Source of the DNA: DASVDE01 sp963740065
Lineage (GTDB): Bacteria; Actinomycetota; Thermoleophilia; Solirubrobacterales; 70-9
Reading direction: 5' to 3'
Assembly (NCBI GenBank): GCA_963740065.1
Contig: CAVUCS010000004.1
Coordinates: 310,001 to 374,000, forward strand
DNA: 64,000 nucleotides
The number at the start of each line of letters is the position of its first letter. Within the stretch, counting starts at the first letter, position 1. This document shows, piece after piece, positions 37,018-47,495 of this stretch. The position numbers and the translations under genes were made by a program. The notes under the pieces were generated by a model that was not told the origin of the DNA, made no database searches, and was given only the letters and a program-made list of their open reading frames with translations.

Positions 37018-37938
37018 TTAGCCGAGCGCCTCGGCGCCGGCGACGACTTCCAGGATTTCCTGCGTGATCTCCGCCTGACGGACCCGGTTCATCTCCAGGG
37101 TCAGGTCGTCCATCATCGTTTCGGCGTTCTCCGCGGCGTTGCGCATCGCTGTCATCCGCGCCCCCAGCTCAGAGGCGGCGGACTCGAGCAGCGCCCGGTA
37201 TACCGAGATGTTCACGTACTCGGGGATCAACTGGGCGAGCAGATCCTCAGCGTCGGGCTCGTACTCCCAGAGCGCCGCCGCGTGGGCCTTCTCCGCCTCC
37301 GTCTCCTCAGCCGATGCCTCTTCGAGGTCGACGCCTTCACCCGTCACCTCCGCCTGCTGCATCGGCAGCAGGGTCTGGCGCCAGACGTGCTGGGTCAACG
37401 GCGAGACGTAGCGGTTGTAGATCAGCTCGACCCGGTCGAGGTCCTCGTCGACGTAGCGCGCGGTCAGCTCCTCGCCGATCTCACGCGCATTGGCAAACCC
37501 GGGGCGGTCGGTGAACCCGGTGTATGAGCTACTCAAACTCTGTCTGCGAAAGGTGAGGGCGGAAACGCCCTTGCGGCCAACCGCGGAGAAAACCGGCTCG
37601 ATGCCCTCTTCGCGAAGCTCTCTTCCGAGACGCATCCCGTCGCGGATGATGTTGGTGTTGAAGGCGCCGGCGAGGCCGCGATCTCCCGTGATCAGAACGA
37701 CGCCGACCCTTCTCACGTTTTCGCGCTCGACCATGACCGGCACGCGCGGCATCCCGCCGGCCTGCTCGGCGGCGCGGCGGGTGAGCTTGCGCATCCCCTC
37801 CGCGTAGGGACGCAACGCCGCGATCCGCTGCTCGGCGCGACGCAGGCGAGCCGCCGCGACCATCTCCATCGCCCGCGTGATCTTGTTGATGTTCTTGATC
37901 GACGCGATGCGGCTCTTGACGTCCTTCTGCGAGGCCAT
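37018..37938 (-). CDS. atpG: ATP synthase gamma subunit
   Basis: The central rotor shaft, 306 residues. The N-terminal helix MASQKDVKSRIASIKNINKITRAMEMVAAARLR and the C-terminal helix RMTAMRNAAENAETMMDDL, NRVRQAEITQEILEVVAGAEAL form the coiled coil. VVLITGDRGLAGAFNTNIIR-like residues (here VGVVLITGDRGLAGAFN) are typical. An acidic insertion (EEASAEETEAEKAHAAALWE) lies around 205-225. Confidence 0.97.
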   Translation of the reverse strand: MASQKDVKSRIASIKNINKITRAMEMVAAARLRRAEQRIAALRPYAEGMRKLTRRAAEQAGGMPRVPVMVERENVRRVGVVLITGDRGLAGAFNTNIIRDGMRLGRELREEGIEPVFSAVGRKGVSALTFRRQSLSSSYTGFTDRPGFANAREIGEELTARYVDEDLDRVELIYNRYVSPLTQHVWRQTLLPMQQAEVTGEGVDLEEASAEETEAEKAHAAALWEYEPDAEDLLAQLIPEYVNISVYRALLESAASELGARMTAMRNAAENAETMMDDLTLEMNRVRQAEITQEILEVVAGAEALG

Positions 37939-37957
37939 GGTCTAGCGAGCCCAGCCC

Positions 37958-39586
<1,629 letters not shown>

Positions 39587-39600
39587 TGCGTTCTGCCTCC

Positions 39601-40134
39601 TTACGCCGCCTGCGCGACGCTCTTTCGAAGTTTCTCCAAGCGACTGCGGATGCTGGCGTCGAGGACCATGTTGCCTACCTGCAGCACGATCCCACCGAGG
39701 ATCTCCTCGTCGACGCTGCTGGCCAGCTCAACCTTCTGGCCAGTTTGCTTCTCGATCTCCTCGCCGATCTTCCCGACCACTTCGGGGTCCAACTCGACCG
39801 CGCTGGTGACGGTAACGTCGATGCGGCGATTCTCCTTCTTCCACAGCTCCTCAAACTCAGGCCGGATGCGGAAGATCGCCGGCATCCGGTGCTTCTCGAT
39901 CAACAGTTCGAGGAAGTTGACCAACTCGGCCTCGGCGCCGGAAAGCGCCCGCTCCAGTCCTTCGCTCTTCTCCGTCGAGGAGAAGTAAGGGCTGAAGAAG
40001 AAAACCTGCAGCTCACGATCGGAGTTGAGGGCGTCGGCGAACTGCGCCAACTGCTCACGGATCGAATCGAGCTTGCCCTTCTCCCTCGCCACCTCGAAGA
40101 GGGCTTCGGCGTATACGCGAGCTGCCCCTTCCAT
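39601..40134 (-). CDS. atpH: ATP synthase delta subunit
   Basis: A 177-residue peripheral stalk component (OSCP-like). ARVYAEALFEVAREKGKLDSI, FFFSPYFSSTEKSEGLERAL, NFLELLIEKHRMPAIFRI and DEEILGGIVLQVGNMVLDASIRSRLEKLR follow the family pattern. It starts 2 bases after the atpF stop. Confidence 0.95.
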   Translation of the reverse strand: MEGAARVYAEALFEVAREKGKLDSIREQLAQFADALNSDRELQVFFFSPYFSSTEKSEGLERALSGAEAELVNFLELLIEKHRMPAIFRIRPEFEELWKKENRRIDVTVTSAVELDPEVVGKIGEEIEKQTGQKVELASSVDEEILGGIVLQVGNMVLDASIRSRLEKLRKSVAQAA

Positions 40135-40136
40135 CG

Positions 40137-40721
40137 CTAGTTCTCAGACCCCGACAACGTGGTGAAGTCGACCTCGGCGAGGGCATCCTCGACCAGACGC
40201 TTCTGGTCCTCGGCGGTTAGCGACTTGCGCGTCACCTTCTCGGTAGCGAGCACGGTCAGGTCGGCCACTTCCTTGCGGATCTGCTGCAACGAACGGCGTG
40301 TCTCCGCCTCGATATCGCGCTTCGCCGCGGCGACCAACTCGTCCCGTTTCTCCTTGCCGGTGGCGGTCGCCTCGGCGGTCGCCGTATCGGCGGCCTTGCG
40401 GGCGCGGGCCATGATGTCGTCGGCCTGCTCACGCGCCTCGGCGAGGCGCTCGCGGTACTCCTGGAGCAGCTCGTCGGACTCCTTTCGCTGGCGCTCGGCC
40501 GCTTCGATCGAATCCGCGATCGTTTTGGCGCGTCTGTCCAACGCCTCCTGGATTTTCGGGAAGGCGACCTTGCTCAACACCCACATCGTGAAGAGGAAGA
40601 GCACCAGCGTCCAGATCATCAGGCCGAGGCCCGGTGAGACCAGGAAGCTGCCGCCGCTTGCCTCGCCACCGCCCTCCGCGGCGAGCGGGATGAGCGCCGC
40701 TATTTGACCGAGCAGCACCAC
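40137..40721 (-). CDS. atpF: ATP synthase subunit b
   Basis: A 194-residue membrane-anchored stalk subunit. TM segment SPGLGLMIWTLVLFLFTMWVLSKVAFP (about 30-55) is followed by a long charged helix (KIQEALDRRAKTIADSIEAA, RERLAEAREQADDIMARARK) typical of the b-subunit coiled coil. The N-terminus before the TM (MVLLGQIAALIPLAAEGG) is longer than usual and may include a processed leader. Confidence 0.95.
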   Translation of the reverse strand: MVLLGQIAALIPLAAEGGGEASGGSFLVSPGLGLMIWTLVLFLFTMWVLSKVAFPKIQEALDRRAKTIADSIEAAERQRKESDELLQEYRERLAEAREQADDIMARARKAADTATAEATATGKEKRDELVAAAKRDIEAETRRSLQQIRKEVADLTVLATEKVTRKSLTAEDQKRLVEDALAEVDFTTLSGSEN

Positions 40722-40725
40722 AGGC

Positions 40726-40995
40726 CTAGAGGAAGAAGGCGATCAGGCCGAAGATGAACGTGTAGAAGGCGACGGCCTCGGTAAGCGCGAAGCCGAGCCA
40801 GCGAATGCTCTGAAGCTCGTCTCTCATCTCTGGCTGGCGGGCGACCGACTCGATCTCCTTGCCGAAGATGAAGCCGATGCCGATGCCGGCGCCGATCGAG
40901 CCGAGGCCCGCTCCGACACCGAGGGCTATCGCCTTGCCGGCGTCGGTTACGCCGGCGTCGGTGACCTCGGCGATCGGTAGCAACGTGGGATCCAT
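40726..40995 (-). CDS. atpE: ATP synthase subunit c
   Basis: An 89-residue proteolipid of the rotor ring. Two TM helices are joined by the polar loop SVARQPEMRDELQ. The ion-binding carboxylate is the Glu in ALTEAVAFYTFIFGLIAFFL, and helix 1 has the GAGLGSIGAGIGIGFIFG glycine pattern. The Glu with no Na+ signature residues evident suggests proton coupling. ATG 40995 follows AAAAGGAG; the preceding in-frame TTG is less likely. Confidence 0.96.
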   Translation of the reverse strand: MDPTLLPIAEVTDAGVTDAGKAIALGVGAGLGSIGAGIGIGFIFGKEIESVARQPEMRDELQSIRWLGFALTEAVAFYTFIFGLIAFFL

Positions 40996-41009
40996 CAAGT
41001 GACTCCTTT

Positions 41010-41918
41010 TCAGTGGCTGGCGGAGGTGGCTCCGCCGAGGTAGATAGCGGTCAGGGTCGAGAAGATAAAGGCCTGGAGGGTGGCAATAAGGCCGACCTCA
41101 AGCACGAAGAAGAAGAAAGCCAGCGGGAAGGTGAGCGCGCCGAGGGCGGCAATGCCGAGCAGCACCGCGAGGCCGCCGCCCATGAAGAGCAGCAGCAGGT
41201 GGCCGGCGAGGATATTGGCGAAGAGACGAACGGAGAGCGAGATCAACCGCGCGAAGTGGGAGATCGCCTCGATCACGAAAATAAACGCCTTGCCGATCGG
41301 GTTCATCTCCTCCAAACCAGGGGGAAGCCAGCTCGCCATATAGGGAATGAAGCCCTTGGCCCGGATCCCCTCGAAGTGGTAAGAGAGCCAGACCACGAGG
41401 GTGAGGACGAGCGGGATCGAGAGGTTGGCCGTCGCCGCGTAGATCGCGAAGGACGGGATCGCCAGGCCGAAGACATCGACCGTGTGCTCGGTGTTGGTCG
41501 GCAGCGGCAGGAAGCCGAGCATGTTCGAGAACCAAATCCAGAAGAAGAGGGCGGCCAGGAAGGGGAACCAACGCGACGCCATCTTCGCGTCCATGTTGCC
41601 GCCGGTGATGTTGTTCTTGGTCAGGTCATAGGAGACCTCGATCGCGGTCTGCACCCGGTTCGGCTTCTGGTGCATGCGGCGACTGATCCAGACCATGGTG
41701 AAGATCGTCAGCCCGCTGGCCAGCAGCAGGTAGAGGACCGCCTTGTTGATGCTGAGGTCGATGCCGCCGAGATGAATCGAGACCCAGGGCTCGAGCTTGA
41801 ACTCGTTCTGAGGCTGGAAGGATTCGTTTCTGCCTGAACTGCCGAAGATCAGCAGCATCAGGATCGCGATCGCGAAGTAGACGCCGATGCCGATCAGGAC
41901 TTTGGTCTTCGTTCTCAT
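41010..41918 (-). CDS. atpB: ATP synthase subunit a
   Basis: A 302-residue proton-channel subunit. The essential Arg lies in ARLISLSVRLFANILAGHLLL. NMLGFLPLPTNTEHTVD, IPLVLTLVVWLSYHFEGIR and EVGLIATLQAFIFSTLTAIYLGGAT are typical. Start ATG 41918 overlaps the upstream atpI-like stop (ATGA); longer frames are spurious. Confidence 0.96.
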   Translation of the reverse strand: MRTKTKVLIGIGVYFAIAILMLLIFGSSGRNESFQPQNEFKLEPWVSIHLGGIDLSINKAVLYLLLASGLTIFTMVWISRRMHQKPNRVQTAIEVSYDLTKNNITGGNMDAKMASRWFPFLAALFFWIWFSNMLGFLPLPTNTEHTVDVFGLAIPSFAIYAATANLSIPLVLTLVVWLSYHFEGIRAKGFIPYMASWLPPGLEEMNPIGKAFIFVIEAISHFARLISLSVRLFANILAGHLLLLFMGGGLAVLLGIAALGALTFPLAFFFFVLEVGLIATLQAFIFSTLTAIYLGGATSASH

Positions 41919-42316
41919 GAGGCCGGCGCTCCGTTCGCCTGTCCCGCACCCTCGCCCTCGGAGCCGAGCAGATGAGCGATTCCCGCAGCGGCGAAGGAGA
42001 CCGTGAAGAACGCGGTCAGCAGCAACGCAGCGGCCAGCCCGTCCTCGCGCTCGGCGAGCAAACCGACCAAGAGCACGGAGAGGGTCATCAGCCAGACCCG
42101 CCCGAGTGTCGAAGCGGCCGTCAGGCCCATCGCCTTTTGGCGATTGCCCGCGGCCATCTCGCCGGCGGCGCGGCGGCCGGCGACGACCTGTGCCCCACGC
42201 TGCGCCAGCCACACCCCGGCGCCCACGGCAAAGCCGAGCATCGGGAAGCCTGCAACCAGGAACACCGCCAGGGCGGCGGCCAACATCAAAGGGTCGAGAA
42301 ACTTGGGAGGAGACAT
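41915..42316 (-). CDS. atpI: AtpI-like ATP synthase-associated membrane protein
   Basis: A 133-residue membrane protein at the head of the ATP synthase operon. Hydrophobic segments are LDPLMLAAALAVFLVAGFPM, GFAVGAGVWLAQRG, LGRVWLMTLSVLLVGLLAER and AAALLLTAFFTVSFAAAGIAH. AtpI proteins assist c-ring assembly in some bacteria; sequence conservation is low, so the call rests largely on position, size and topology. An upstream in-frame start would add 23 residues. Confidence 0.7.
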   Translation of the reverse strand: MSPPKFLDPLMLAAALAVFLVAGFPMLGFAVGAGVWLAQRGAQVVAGRRAAGEMAAGNRQKAMGLTAASTLGRVWLMTLSVLLVGLLAEREDGLAAALLLTAFFTVSFAAAGIAHLLGSEGEGAGQANGAPAS

Positions 42317-42437
42317 AAAATCCGCCCGGCTCGGGACCGAGCGGGCGGATCGGCGACTATAACCGAACGGCCCCCGGAATGACATGCCCCGAATTGGCGT
42401 TGTAGAGCCGGTTCGTGAGGCTTGTTACAACCTGTTA

Positions 42438-43559
42438 CTAAGTCCCGATCGAATCATCCAACTCGATCGCTTCGAACTCCCCGGTTTCGGGATTGAGTCT
42501 GCCCCGGCGCAGCTTGAGGATCTCGAGGACGTAGATCAGATAGACGCTCGAAGCCAACGCGAGCAGGCCGCAAAAAACCATCACCGCGGTCCAGAGCGCG
42601 TCGAAGTTGCCGCGATCGTCGCTGTAGGGGACGAAGCGCAGCGCCAGCGCCAAGATCGCGAGTACCAACGTCCAGCCGTAGAGGTAGGCGAGCGTGCGGC
42701 GCTGGGAGAAGCCGATGTTGGCCATCCGGTGGTGGAAGTGCCAGCTGTCGGCCTGGTAGATCGGCTGGCGATATTTGAGTCGCTTGGCGATGACGAAGCC
42801 GGTGTCGAGAATCGGCACCGCAAGGACCACCAAGGGCAGAATCAGAGCGACGACGGCGTTCGTCTTCAAGGCGCCCTGCACGGCGGCGATCGCCAACAGG
42901 TATCCGAGCAGGTTGGAGCCGGTGTCCCCCATGAAGCTGGACGCGGGCGGAAAGCCGTGGCGGAGGAAGCCGAGCGCGCCGCCGGCGGTGAGCGCCGCCA
43001 GCACGCCGGCGGCGTTGCGGTCCAGGGAAAGGGCGATGACGGCGAAGGTGACGGCGGCGATCACACAGACGCCGGCGGCGAGCCCGTCGACACCGTCGAT
43101 GAAATTGACGACGTTGACCACGGCGACGATCCCGATCACGGTCAGCGGGTAGGCGACCCAGCCCAGGTCGAAGCCGCCGACGAAAGGCAGGGTGAGGACA
43201 TCGGGATGGACGCCGCCGGCGACGGGAATCGTCGCGGCGGCGATCTGGCCCAGGAGCTTCGGTAGCGCGGGCAGGCCGCGCACGTCGTCGACCACGCCGA
43301 CCGCGGCGATCGCGGCGGCGCCGATCAGGATCGAGCGGGTCTCTCCATCTGCCGGCAGCCAGATCCAGCCGGCGACCTCGATCCCGGCGAAGATCGCCAG
43401 CCCGGAGAGGCGCGGCATCGGTCTGTCGTGCAGCCCGCGCTCCTTCGGCGGGTCGATCGCGCCGATCCGATAGGCGAGGCGTTCGGCGTAGGGCACCAGC
43501 AGCCAGGCGATTGCGGCGGCTGCCAGGAAGGCGAGGACGGCGTCTGTTGTCGCTGCCAT
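42438..43559 (-). CDS. Undecaprenyl-phosphate sugar-1-phosphate transferase (WecA/TagO/MraY family)
   Basis: A 373-residue polytopic membrane enzyme that starts lipid-linked polymer synthesis by moving a sugar-1-phosphate onto undecaprenyl phosphate. VGVVDDVRGLPALPKLLGQ contains the DD motif, NFIDGVDGLAAG the NxxD block, and SSFMGDTGSNLLGYLLA plus DSWHFHHRMANIGFSQRR the cytoplasmic loop 5 HxHHR-type motif of WecA/TagO rather than MraY. About 10-11 TM segments. It feeds wall polymers that LCP enzymes could attach. LIR4 lies between it and the next gene downstream-to-upstream. Confidence 0.92.
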   Translation of the reverse strand: MAATTDAVLAFLAAAAIAWLLVPYAERLAYRIGAIDPPKERGLHDRPMPRLSGLAIFAGIEVAGWIWLPADGETRSILIGAAAIAAVGVVDDVRGLPALPKLLGQIAAATIPVAGGVHPDVLTLPFVGGFDLGWVAYPLTVIGIVAVVNVVNFIDGVDGLAAGVCVIAAVTFAVIALSLDRNAAGVLAALTAGGALGFLRHGFPPASSFMGDTGSNLLGYLLAIAAVQGALKTNAVVALILPLVVLAVPILDTGFVIAKRLKYRQPIYQADSWHFHHRMANIGFSQRRTLAYLYGWTLVLAILALALRFVPYSDDRGNFDALWTAVMVFCGLLALASSVYLIYVLEILKLRRGRLNPETGEFEAIELDDSIGT

Positions 43560-43566
43560 TAGGGGC

Positions 43567-43668
43567 TATCCCGGTAGGGGTTGCGCTTAACTTTTTCCGA
43601 AGACCCGCTGCGGCTGTCCGCGAGCCTCTCCGCGGAAAAAGTACAAGACGCTCCACCCCTACCGGGAC
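43567..43668. repeat. LIR4: long inverted repeat (102 bp) between DUF354 gene and wecA-like gene
   Basis: The outer arms share TCCCGGTAGGGGT on both strands. The left inner segment is CTTAACTTTTTCC; the right (reverse complement) is GTCTTGTACTTTTTCC. The loop has GCTGCGGCTGTCCGC. The last residues and TAG stop of the DUF354 gene (43661-43659) lie inside the right arm, so the element supplies that stop codon. Confidence 0.92.
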
Positions 43669-44669
43669 ACCCCCCCAAGCGCGGCGTCAACCAACAGCTG
43701 CGGGTCGCGCGGGTGCAGGACGCCGATCGGGGTCGTGCGCTTGCGCAATTCGAGCGTCGCCGGGTCTTCGAGAACGCGTAGGCGGCCTTCGGCGATCAGG
43801 GCCTCGTCGACCCCTCCCATCCGCCCCGTGAAGGTGGTGAATACGGGAGTGCCCAGGGCGACTGCCTCGCGGTTCATCGTGCCGCCGGCACTGACGACGA
43901 GATCGGCGTAGGCGATCAAGCTCTGGGCGTCGATCGCCCGCTCGGGGACGATCAGGTTGGCGGCCCCCATCGCGCGCACGGCGACGCCTTGCGGTTCGGT
44001 GCGCGGAATGACGACAGCCTGAACGCTCGGCTCGGCCCCGAGTCGCTCGAGCACCTCGCCGTAAACATCGTTGCGGGCGTGGTACGCCGAGGTCTCCGGC
44101 GGTGGCCGGACAACGACCAGCACCTTGTCGCGATCCAAACCCAACTCTTCGAGAACCTCCGATTCGGGCTCGAAGCCGGCGAGGTAGTACTCCTCCTTCA
44201 GGCCCGGGTAGCGGAACAGCTTTCTTCCCTTGGCGCCGATCCGGGCAAGCCGATCGACCGGGATCGTGTCCGGCATCAGCACTCGCTTCGCGGCCCGGAA
44301 GGCGACCTGGCGCTGGAGCCCGGCGAACTCGTAGTCCTGCATCTGCGCCGAGGAGATGCGGAACAGGGCCGAGACGACGGCGAGGTCGACCGAGCCGTGG
44401 GCGATCGCCAAGTCCGGACGGCGGTCCCAGACGACCCGCCCCAGCCGCGCCGAGCGCCCCGCTAACGCCAAACCCTTGCCCAGCTTGGAGCCGCCCCCGT
44501 GGCTGCCAACCGCGGTGTAAGGGATGCCCAGCCGCTCGAGGATCCCCAGCGTCTGCCCGTATTCGCGAGCGGTGACGAACACCTCGTCCCCACGCGCCTC
44601 GAACCGCTCGATCAGCGGCCGCAGAACGAGCGGGTGTGCGGCCGCCGTGCAGTCGAACCAAATCAGCAT
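43659..44669 (-). CDS. DUF354 family glycosyltransferase-like protein
   Basis: A 336-residue protein of the DUF354 family, related in fold to UDP-sugar glycosyltransferases/epimerases (GT-B). MLIWFDCTAAAHPLVLRPLI at the start, FVTAREYGQTLGILERLGIP, DLAIAHGSVDLAVVSAL, VVRPPPETSAYHARND and DLVVSAGGTMNREAVALGTP are recognisable family blocks. Its substrate is unknown. It lies between glyA and a wecA-like gene with one LIR on each side (LIR5 upstream, LIR4 at its stop). Confidence 0.85.
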   Translation of the reverse strand: MLIWFDCTAAAHPLVLRPLIERFEARGDEVFVTAREYGQTLGILERLGIPYTAVGSHGGGSKLGKGLALAGRSARLGRVVWDRRPDLAIAHGSVDLAVVSALFRISSAQMQDYEFAGLQRQVAFRAAKRVLMPDTIPVDRLARIGAKGRKLFRYPGLKEEYYLAGFEPESEVLEELGLDRDKVLVVVRPPPETSAYHARNDVYGEVLERLGAEPSVQAVVIPRTEPQGVAVRAMGAANLIVPERAIDAQSLIAYADLVVSAGGTMNREAVALGTPVFTTFTGRMGGVDEALIAEGRLRVLEDPATLELRKRTTPIGVLHPRDPQLLVDAALGGVSR

Positions 44670-44687
44670 GGCCTCGAGGGCCTATCC

Positions 44688-44788
44688 GGCAGGGGTTCCA
44701 CTTAACTTTTTCCGAAGACTGGTTGCGGCTGTCCGCAGGCCGCGCCGCGGAAAAAGTACAAGACGTTCCACCCCTGCCGGATAGGCCC
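44688..44788. repeat. LIR5: long inverted repeat (101 bp) between glyA and DUF354 gene
   Basis: The outer arms are identical over GGGCCTATCCGGCAGGGGT. The left inner segment is CTTAACTTTTTCC; the right (reverse complement) is GTCTTGTACTTTTTCC. The loop has GGTTGCGGCTGTCCGC. The right end touches the glyA stop codon (TAG at 44790-44788). Confidence 0.93.
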
Positions 44789-46068
44789 TAAGCCGCGGCT
44801 GGGACAAGGCCCGGGTACAGCGGATAGCGATCCATCAGGACATTCGACCGCGCTCGAAGCGAGTCTTTCTCAGCTTCAAAGTCGTCCGAGAGGGCGGTGG
44901 CTATGACCGCGGCGATCTCCTTCATATCGTCCTCGACCATGCCGCGGGTGGTGAGCGCCGGGGTGCCAATGCGCAGGCCCGACGGATTCATCGGCGGACG
45001 CGGATCGAAGGGGATCGCGTTGCGGTTGACGGTGATCCCAACCGCGTCGAGGCGATCCTCGGCGGTCTGCCCGTCGAGGCCGGTGGGCGTCAAATCGACC
45101 AGGACCAGGTGCACATCGGTACCGCCGGTGAGTACCGGGATTCCACCCGCCTGGAGGCCTTCGGCGAAGGCTTGCGCGTTGGCGATCGTCTGGCGCTGGC
45201 GGGCGCGGAACGGCTCGGAGGCGGCGATCTTCAAAGCCACGGCCTTGGCGGCGATCGTGTGCATCAATGGGCCGCCCTGCTGACCCGGGAAGACCGCACT
45301 GTTGATCGCTCTCGCGTACTCCTCTCTGCTGAGGATCATGCCGCTGCGCGGGCCGCAGAGAGTCTTGTGAATCGTCGTGGTGACGACATCGGCGTACTCG
45401 ACCGGGTTGGGGTGCTCGCCGGCGGCGACCAGGCCGGCGAAGTGGGCCATGTCGACCATCAGCTTGGCGCCGACCGAGTCGGCGATCGCGCGGAAAGCGG
45501 CGAAGTCAAGTTGGCGCGGATAGGCGGACCAACCGGCGACGATCAGCGCCGGCCGGTGCTCCTCGGCCAGGCTCGCCACCTCGTCCATATCGACCAGCAG
45601 GTCCTCGCGCCGCACGTGGTAGGCGACCGGGTTGTAGAGCTTGCCGGAGACGTTGATCTTCATCCCGTGACTGAGATGGCCGCCGTGGTCCAGCGCCATT
45701 CCAAGGAACGTGTCGCCCGGCTCCAGCAGCGCCATGTAGGCGGCGTTGTTGGCCTGGGCGCCGGCGTGCGCCTGGACGTTGGCGTGCTCGGCGCCGAACA
45801 GCTCCATGGCTCGGTCGATCGCGAGCTGCTCGGCGACATCGACCTCCTCGCAACCGCCGTAGTAGCGGCGACCCGGATAGCCCTCTGCGTACTTGTTGGT
45901 CAGCACCGAGCCGACCGCTTCGAGCACCGCCTGCGGCACGAAATTCTCCGAGGCGATCATCTCCAACGTTCCCTGCTGGCGCCGCAGTTCAGCGTCAAGG
46001 ACCGCGGCGATATCGGGATCGACCTCCGCCAGAGGGGCGACTTGGAAGTTTTCGGGAAGCTCGGTCAC
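44788..46068 (-). CDS. glyA: Serine hydroxymethyltransferase
   Basis: A 426-residue PLP enzyme converting serine and tetrahydrofolate to glycine and methylene-THF. ASENFVPQAVLEAVGSVLTNKYAEGYPGRRYYGGCE (in parts) is the N-terminal signature. The PLP lysine is in VVTTTIHKTLCGPRSGMILS, and GMKINVSGKLYNPVAYHV and NPSGLRIGTPALTTRGM are canonical. GTG 46068 (VTELPENF) is chosen by family length; ATG 46134 would add 22 unrelated residues and run into the divergent gene's promoter region. Confidence 0.96.
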   Translation of the reverse strand: MTELPENFQVAPLAEVDPDIAAVLDAELRRQQGTLEMIASENFVPQAVLEAVGSVLTNKYAEGYPGRRYYGGCEEVDVAEQLAIDRAMELFGAEHANVQAHAGAQANNAAYMALLEPGDTFLGMALDHGGHLSHGMKINVSGKLYNPVAYHVRREDLLVDMDEVASLAEEHRPALIVAGWSAYPRQLDFAAFRAIADSVGAKLMVDMAHFAGLVAAGEHPNPVEYADVVTTTIHKTLCGPRSGMILSREEYARAINSAVFPGQQGGPLMHTIAAKAVALKIAASEPFRARQRQTIANAQAFAEGLQAGGIPVLTGGTDVHLVLVDLTPTGLDGQTAEDRLDAVGITVNRNAIPFDPRPPMNPSGLRIGTPALTTRGMVEDDMKEIAAVIATALSDDFEAEKDSLRARSNVLMDRYPLYPGLVPAAA

Positions 46069-46097
46069 GGCTAATCGACCATAGCAACGGACCTGGA

Positions 46098-46103
46098 TAG
46101 CCT
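46098..46103 (+). promoter_or_regulatory. Putative leaderless -10 hexamer upstream of the lysyl-oxidase-like gene (TAGCCT)
   Basis: TAGCCT ends 7 bases before the GTG at 46111 on the plus strand, consistent with the TAnnnT-start pattern in this window. Confidence 0.4.
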
Positions 46104-46110
46104 GGAGTGG

Positions 46111-46899
46111 GTGAAGAGCCGTTTTTTGCTGCACGTCGCGGCCGTCTGCCTGGCGGGCATCGCGCTTCCGGCGACGGCCCTCAGTGCCGAGAACCCCTGC
46201 GCAGGGCCCGAGGCAGCGGAGCTGCTCTGTCCCGACCTCCGGGTGGGGCCGGCCGCGGACCTATTCGTCGAGCGACGGAGCGGCAGCGGCTACTACGGCA
46301 ATGGGCGCGGCGCGCTGCTGCATGCCGCCAGCGATATCCGGTCGCGCGGACGCGGGCCGATTGAGCTGCGCGGCCGCCGCTACAAGCGCAACTGGATGCG
46401 CGCCAACCAGGCGATCCACAGGGTCGGCGGCGGCCTCAGCGTCTTCCGCACCGAAGCCAAGTTCCACTTTTACAACGTCGGCTACGAGTACGGCGGCTCC
46501 TATTGGAAAGTGCAGAATCCCCTGAGCATGGAGATCTGGTCGCTCGACCAGGGCCGCCGGCCGCTGGCGCGCCTACGCGTGGGGCCAAAGGTCTTCTACT
46601 GCTTGCGGGACCTCGACCGAACACGCGCGATGAAGCGCTCACCGCATCACCGCGTCTACCCCGCTTGCAGCCAGAACCCAAAGCGCAGGCGGCTTCGCCT
46701 CGGCACCTCAGTCGGCTGGTCGGACATCTACCCCTCGACTTATGACCGCCAGTGGGTCAACGTCAGCGGCCTGCGGGGTTGTTTCGCCTACGTGATGCGC
46801 GTCGACCCACTCAATCTCCTCTACGAGTCCAACGAGAACAACAACCGCTCGACCCGCATCATTCGCCTCCCCTACCGCCCCGGCCCTCAGGGCTGCTGA
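46111..46899 (+). CDS. Secreted lysyl-oxidase-like protein, copper ligands apparently replaced
   Basis: A 262-residue secreted protein. A signal peptide (RFLLHVAAVCLAGIALPATALSA in parts) ends before ENPCAG. Blocks similar to bacterial lysyl-oxidase-family domains are visible: RVGPKVFYCLRDLDRTRA, RLRLGTSVGWSDIYPSTYDRQWVNVSGL and the C-terminal RVDPLNLLYESNENNN. The His-rich copper segment expected near residue 113 is instead FHFYNVGYEYGG, with only one His, so catalytic activity is doubtful. The start is GTG 46111. Its 3' end overlaps the convergent sua5 gene by 41 bases. Confidence 0.75.
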   Translation: MKSRFLLHVAAVCLAGIALPATALSAENPCAGPEAAELLCPDLRVGPAADLFVERRSGSGYYGNGRGALLHAASDIRSRGRGPIELRGRRYKRNWMRANQAIHRVGGGLSVFRTEAKFHFYNVGYEYGGSYWKVQNPLSMEIWSLDQGRRPLARLRVGPKVFYCLRDLDRTRAMKRSPHHRVYPACSQNPKRRRLRLGTSVGWSDIYPSTYDRQWVNVSGLRGCFAYVMRVDPLNLLYESNENNNRSTRIIRLPYRPGPQGC

Positions 46900-47495
46900 G
46901 AGCGACTGCGAGGTCTCCCTCGGAGAGGCCCCCATCGCGGAGAACGCGCCATTCCCCCCCGACGTCAAAGCCGGTGAGGTCCACAACCGTCGAGGGGAGG
47001 CCCGTCAGCGGCCCGCCGTCGATCGCGAGATCGGCGGCTTCGATGACCTCCATCGGAACGTCTTCGTAGGCGGCAGGGTGCCGGCTCGCCGCTGAAGTTG
47101 GCCGAAGTCTGGAATACCGGGCACATGGTTCCCGCGAGAGGGCCGGCGATCAGGCGGACGCCGAGGCGCTCGGGGTCTTCGCGACAGGCGAGCGGATAGC
47201 GCCGAGTTGGATTGGCGACCACAAGCGTGACCGGGCCGGGCAGGAGAGCGCCGGCTGCCTCGCGAGTCCTTGGGCCGAGAGTCTCGACCAGCTCCCGCAT
47301 GGCCAGCGGCGAGAAGTACATGACGGCAGAGGGTTTGCCGTCATCGCGGCCCTTGATCCGATGTATGCGCTCGATCGCCTCGGCGTTAAGCGGGTCGCAG
47401 GCGAGCCCGTAGAGCCCATCGGCGGGAAAGACGGCGACGCCACCGTCGGCGATGCAGCGCTCCAGCGCCCCCCGCGCTCCCTCGGCCGGGATCAC
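46859..47495 (-). CDS. Threonylcarbamoyl-AMP synthase Sua5/YrdC/YciO family (single +1 frameshift)
   Basis: About 211 residues. The enzyme forms threonylcarbamoyl-AMP for t6A37 tRNA modification. IADGGVAVFPADGLYGLACDP, IHRIKGRDDGKPSAVMYFSP, GPVTLVVANPTRRYPL, RLGVRLIAGPLA and FQTSANFSGEPAP are the YrdC-domain blocks. After a +1 shift near 47090 it ends AAYEDVPMEVIEAADLAIDG, GGPLTGLPSTVVDLTG. GTG 47495 overlaps the prmC stop (GTGA). A further frameshift in prmC makes the two appear as one fused reading frame, which is probably an artefact. Confidence 0.87.
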
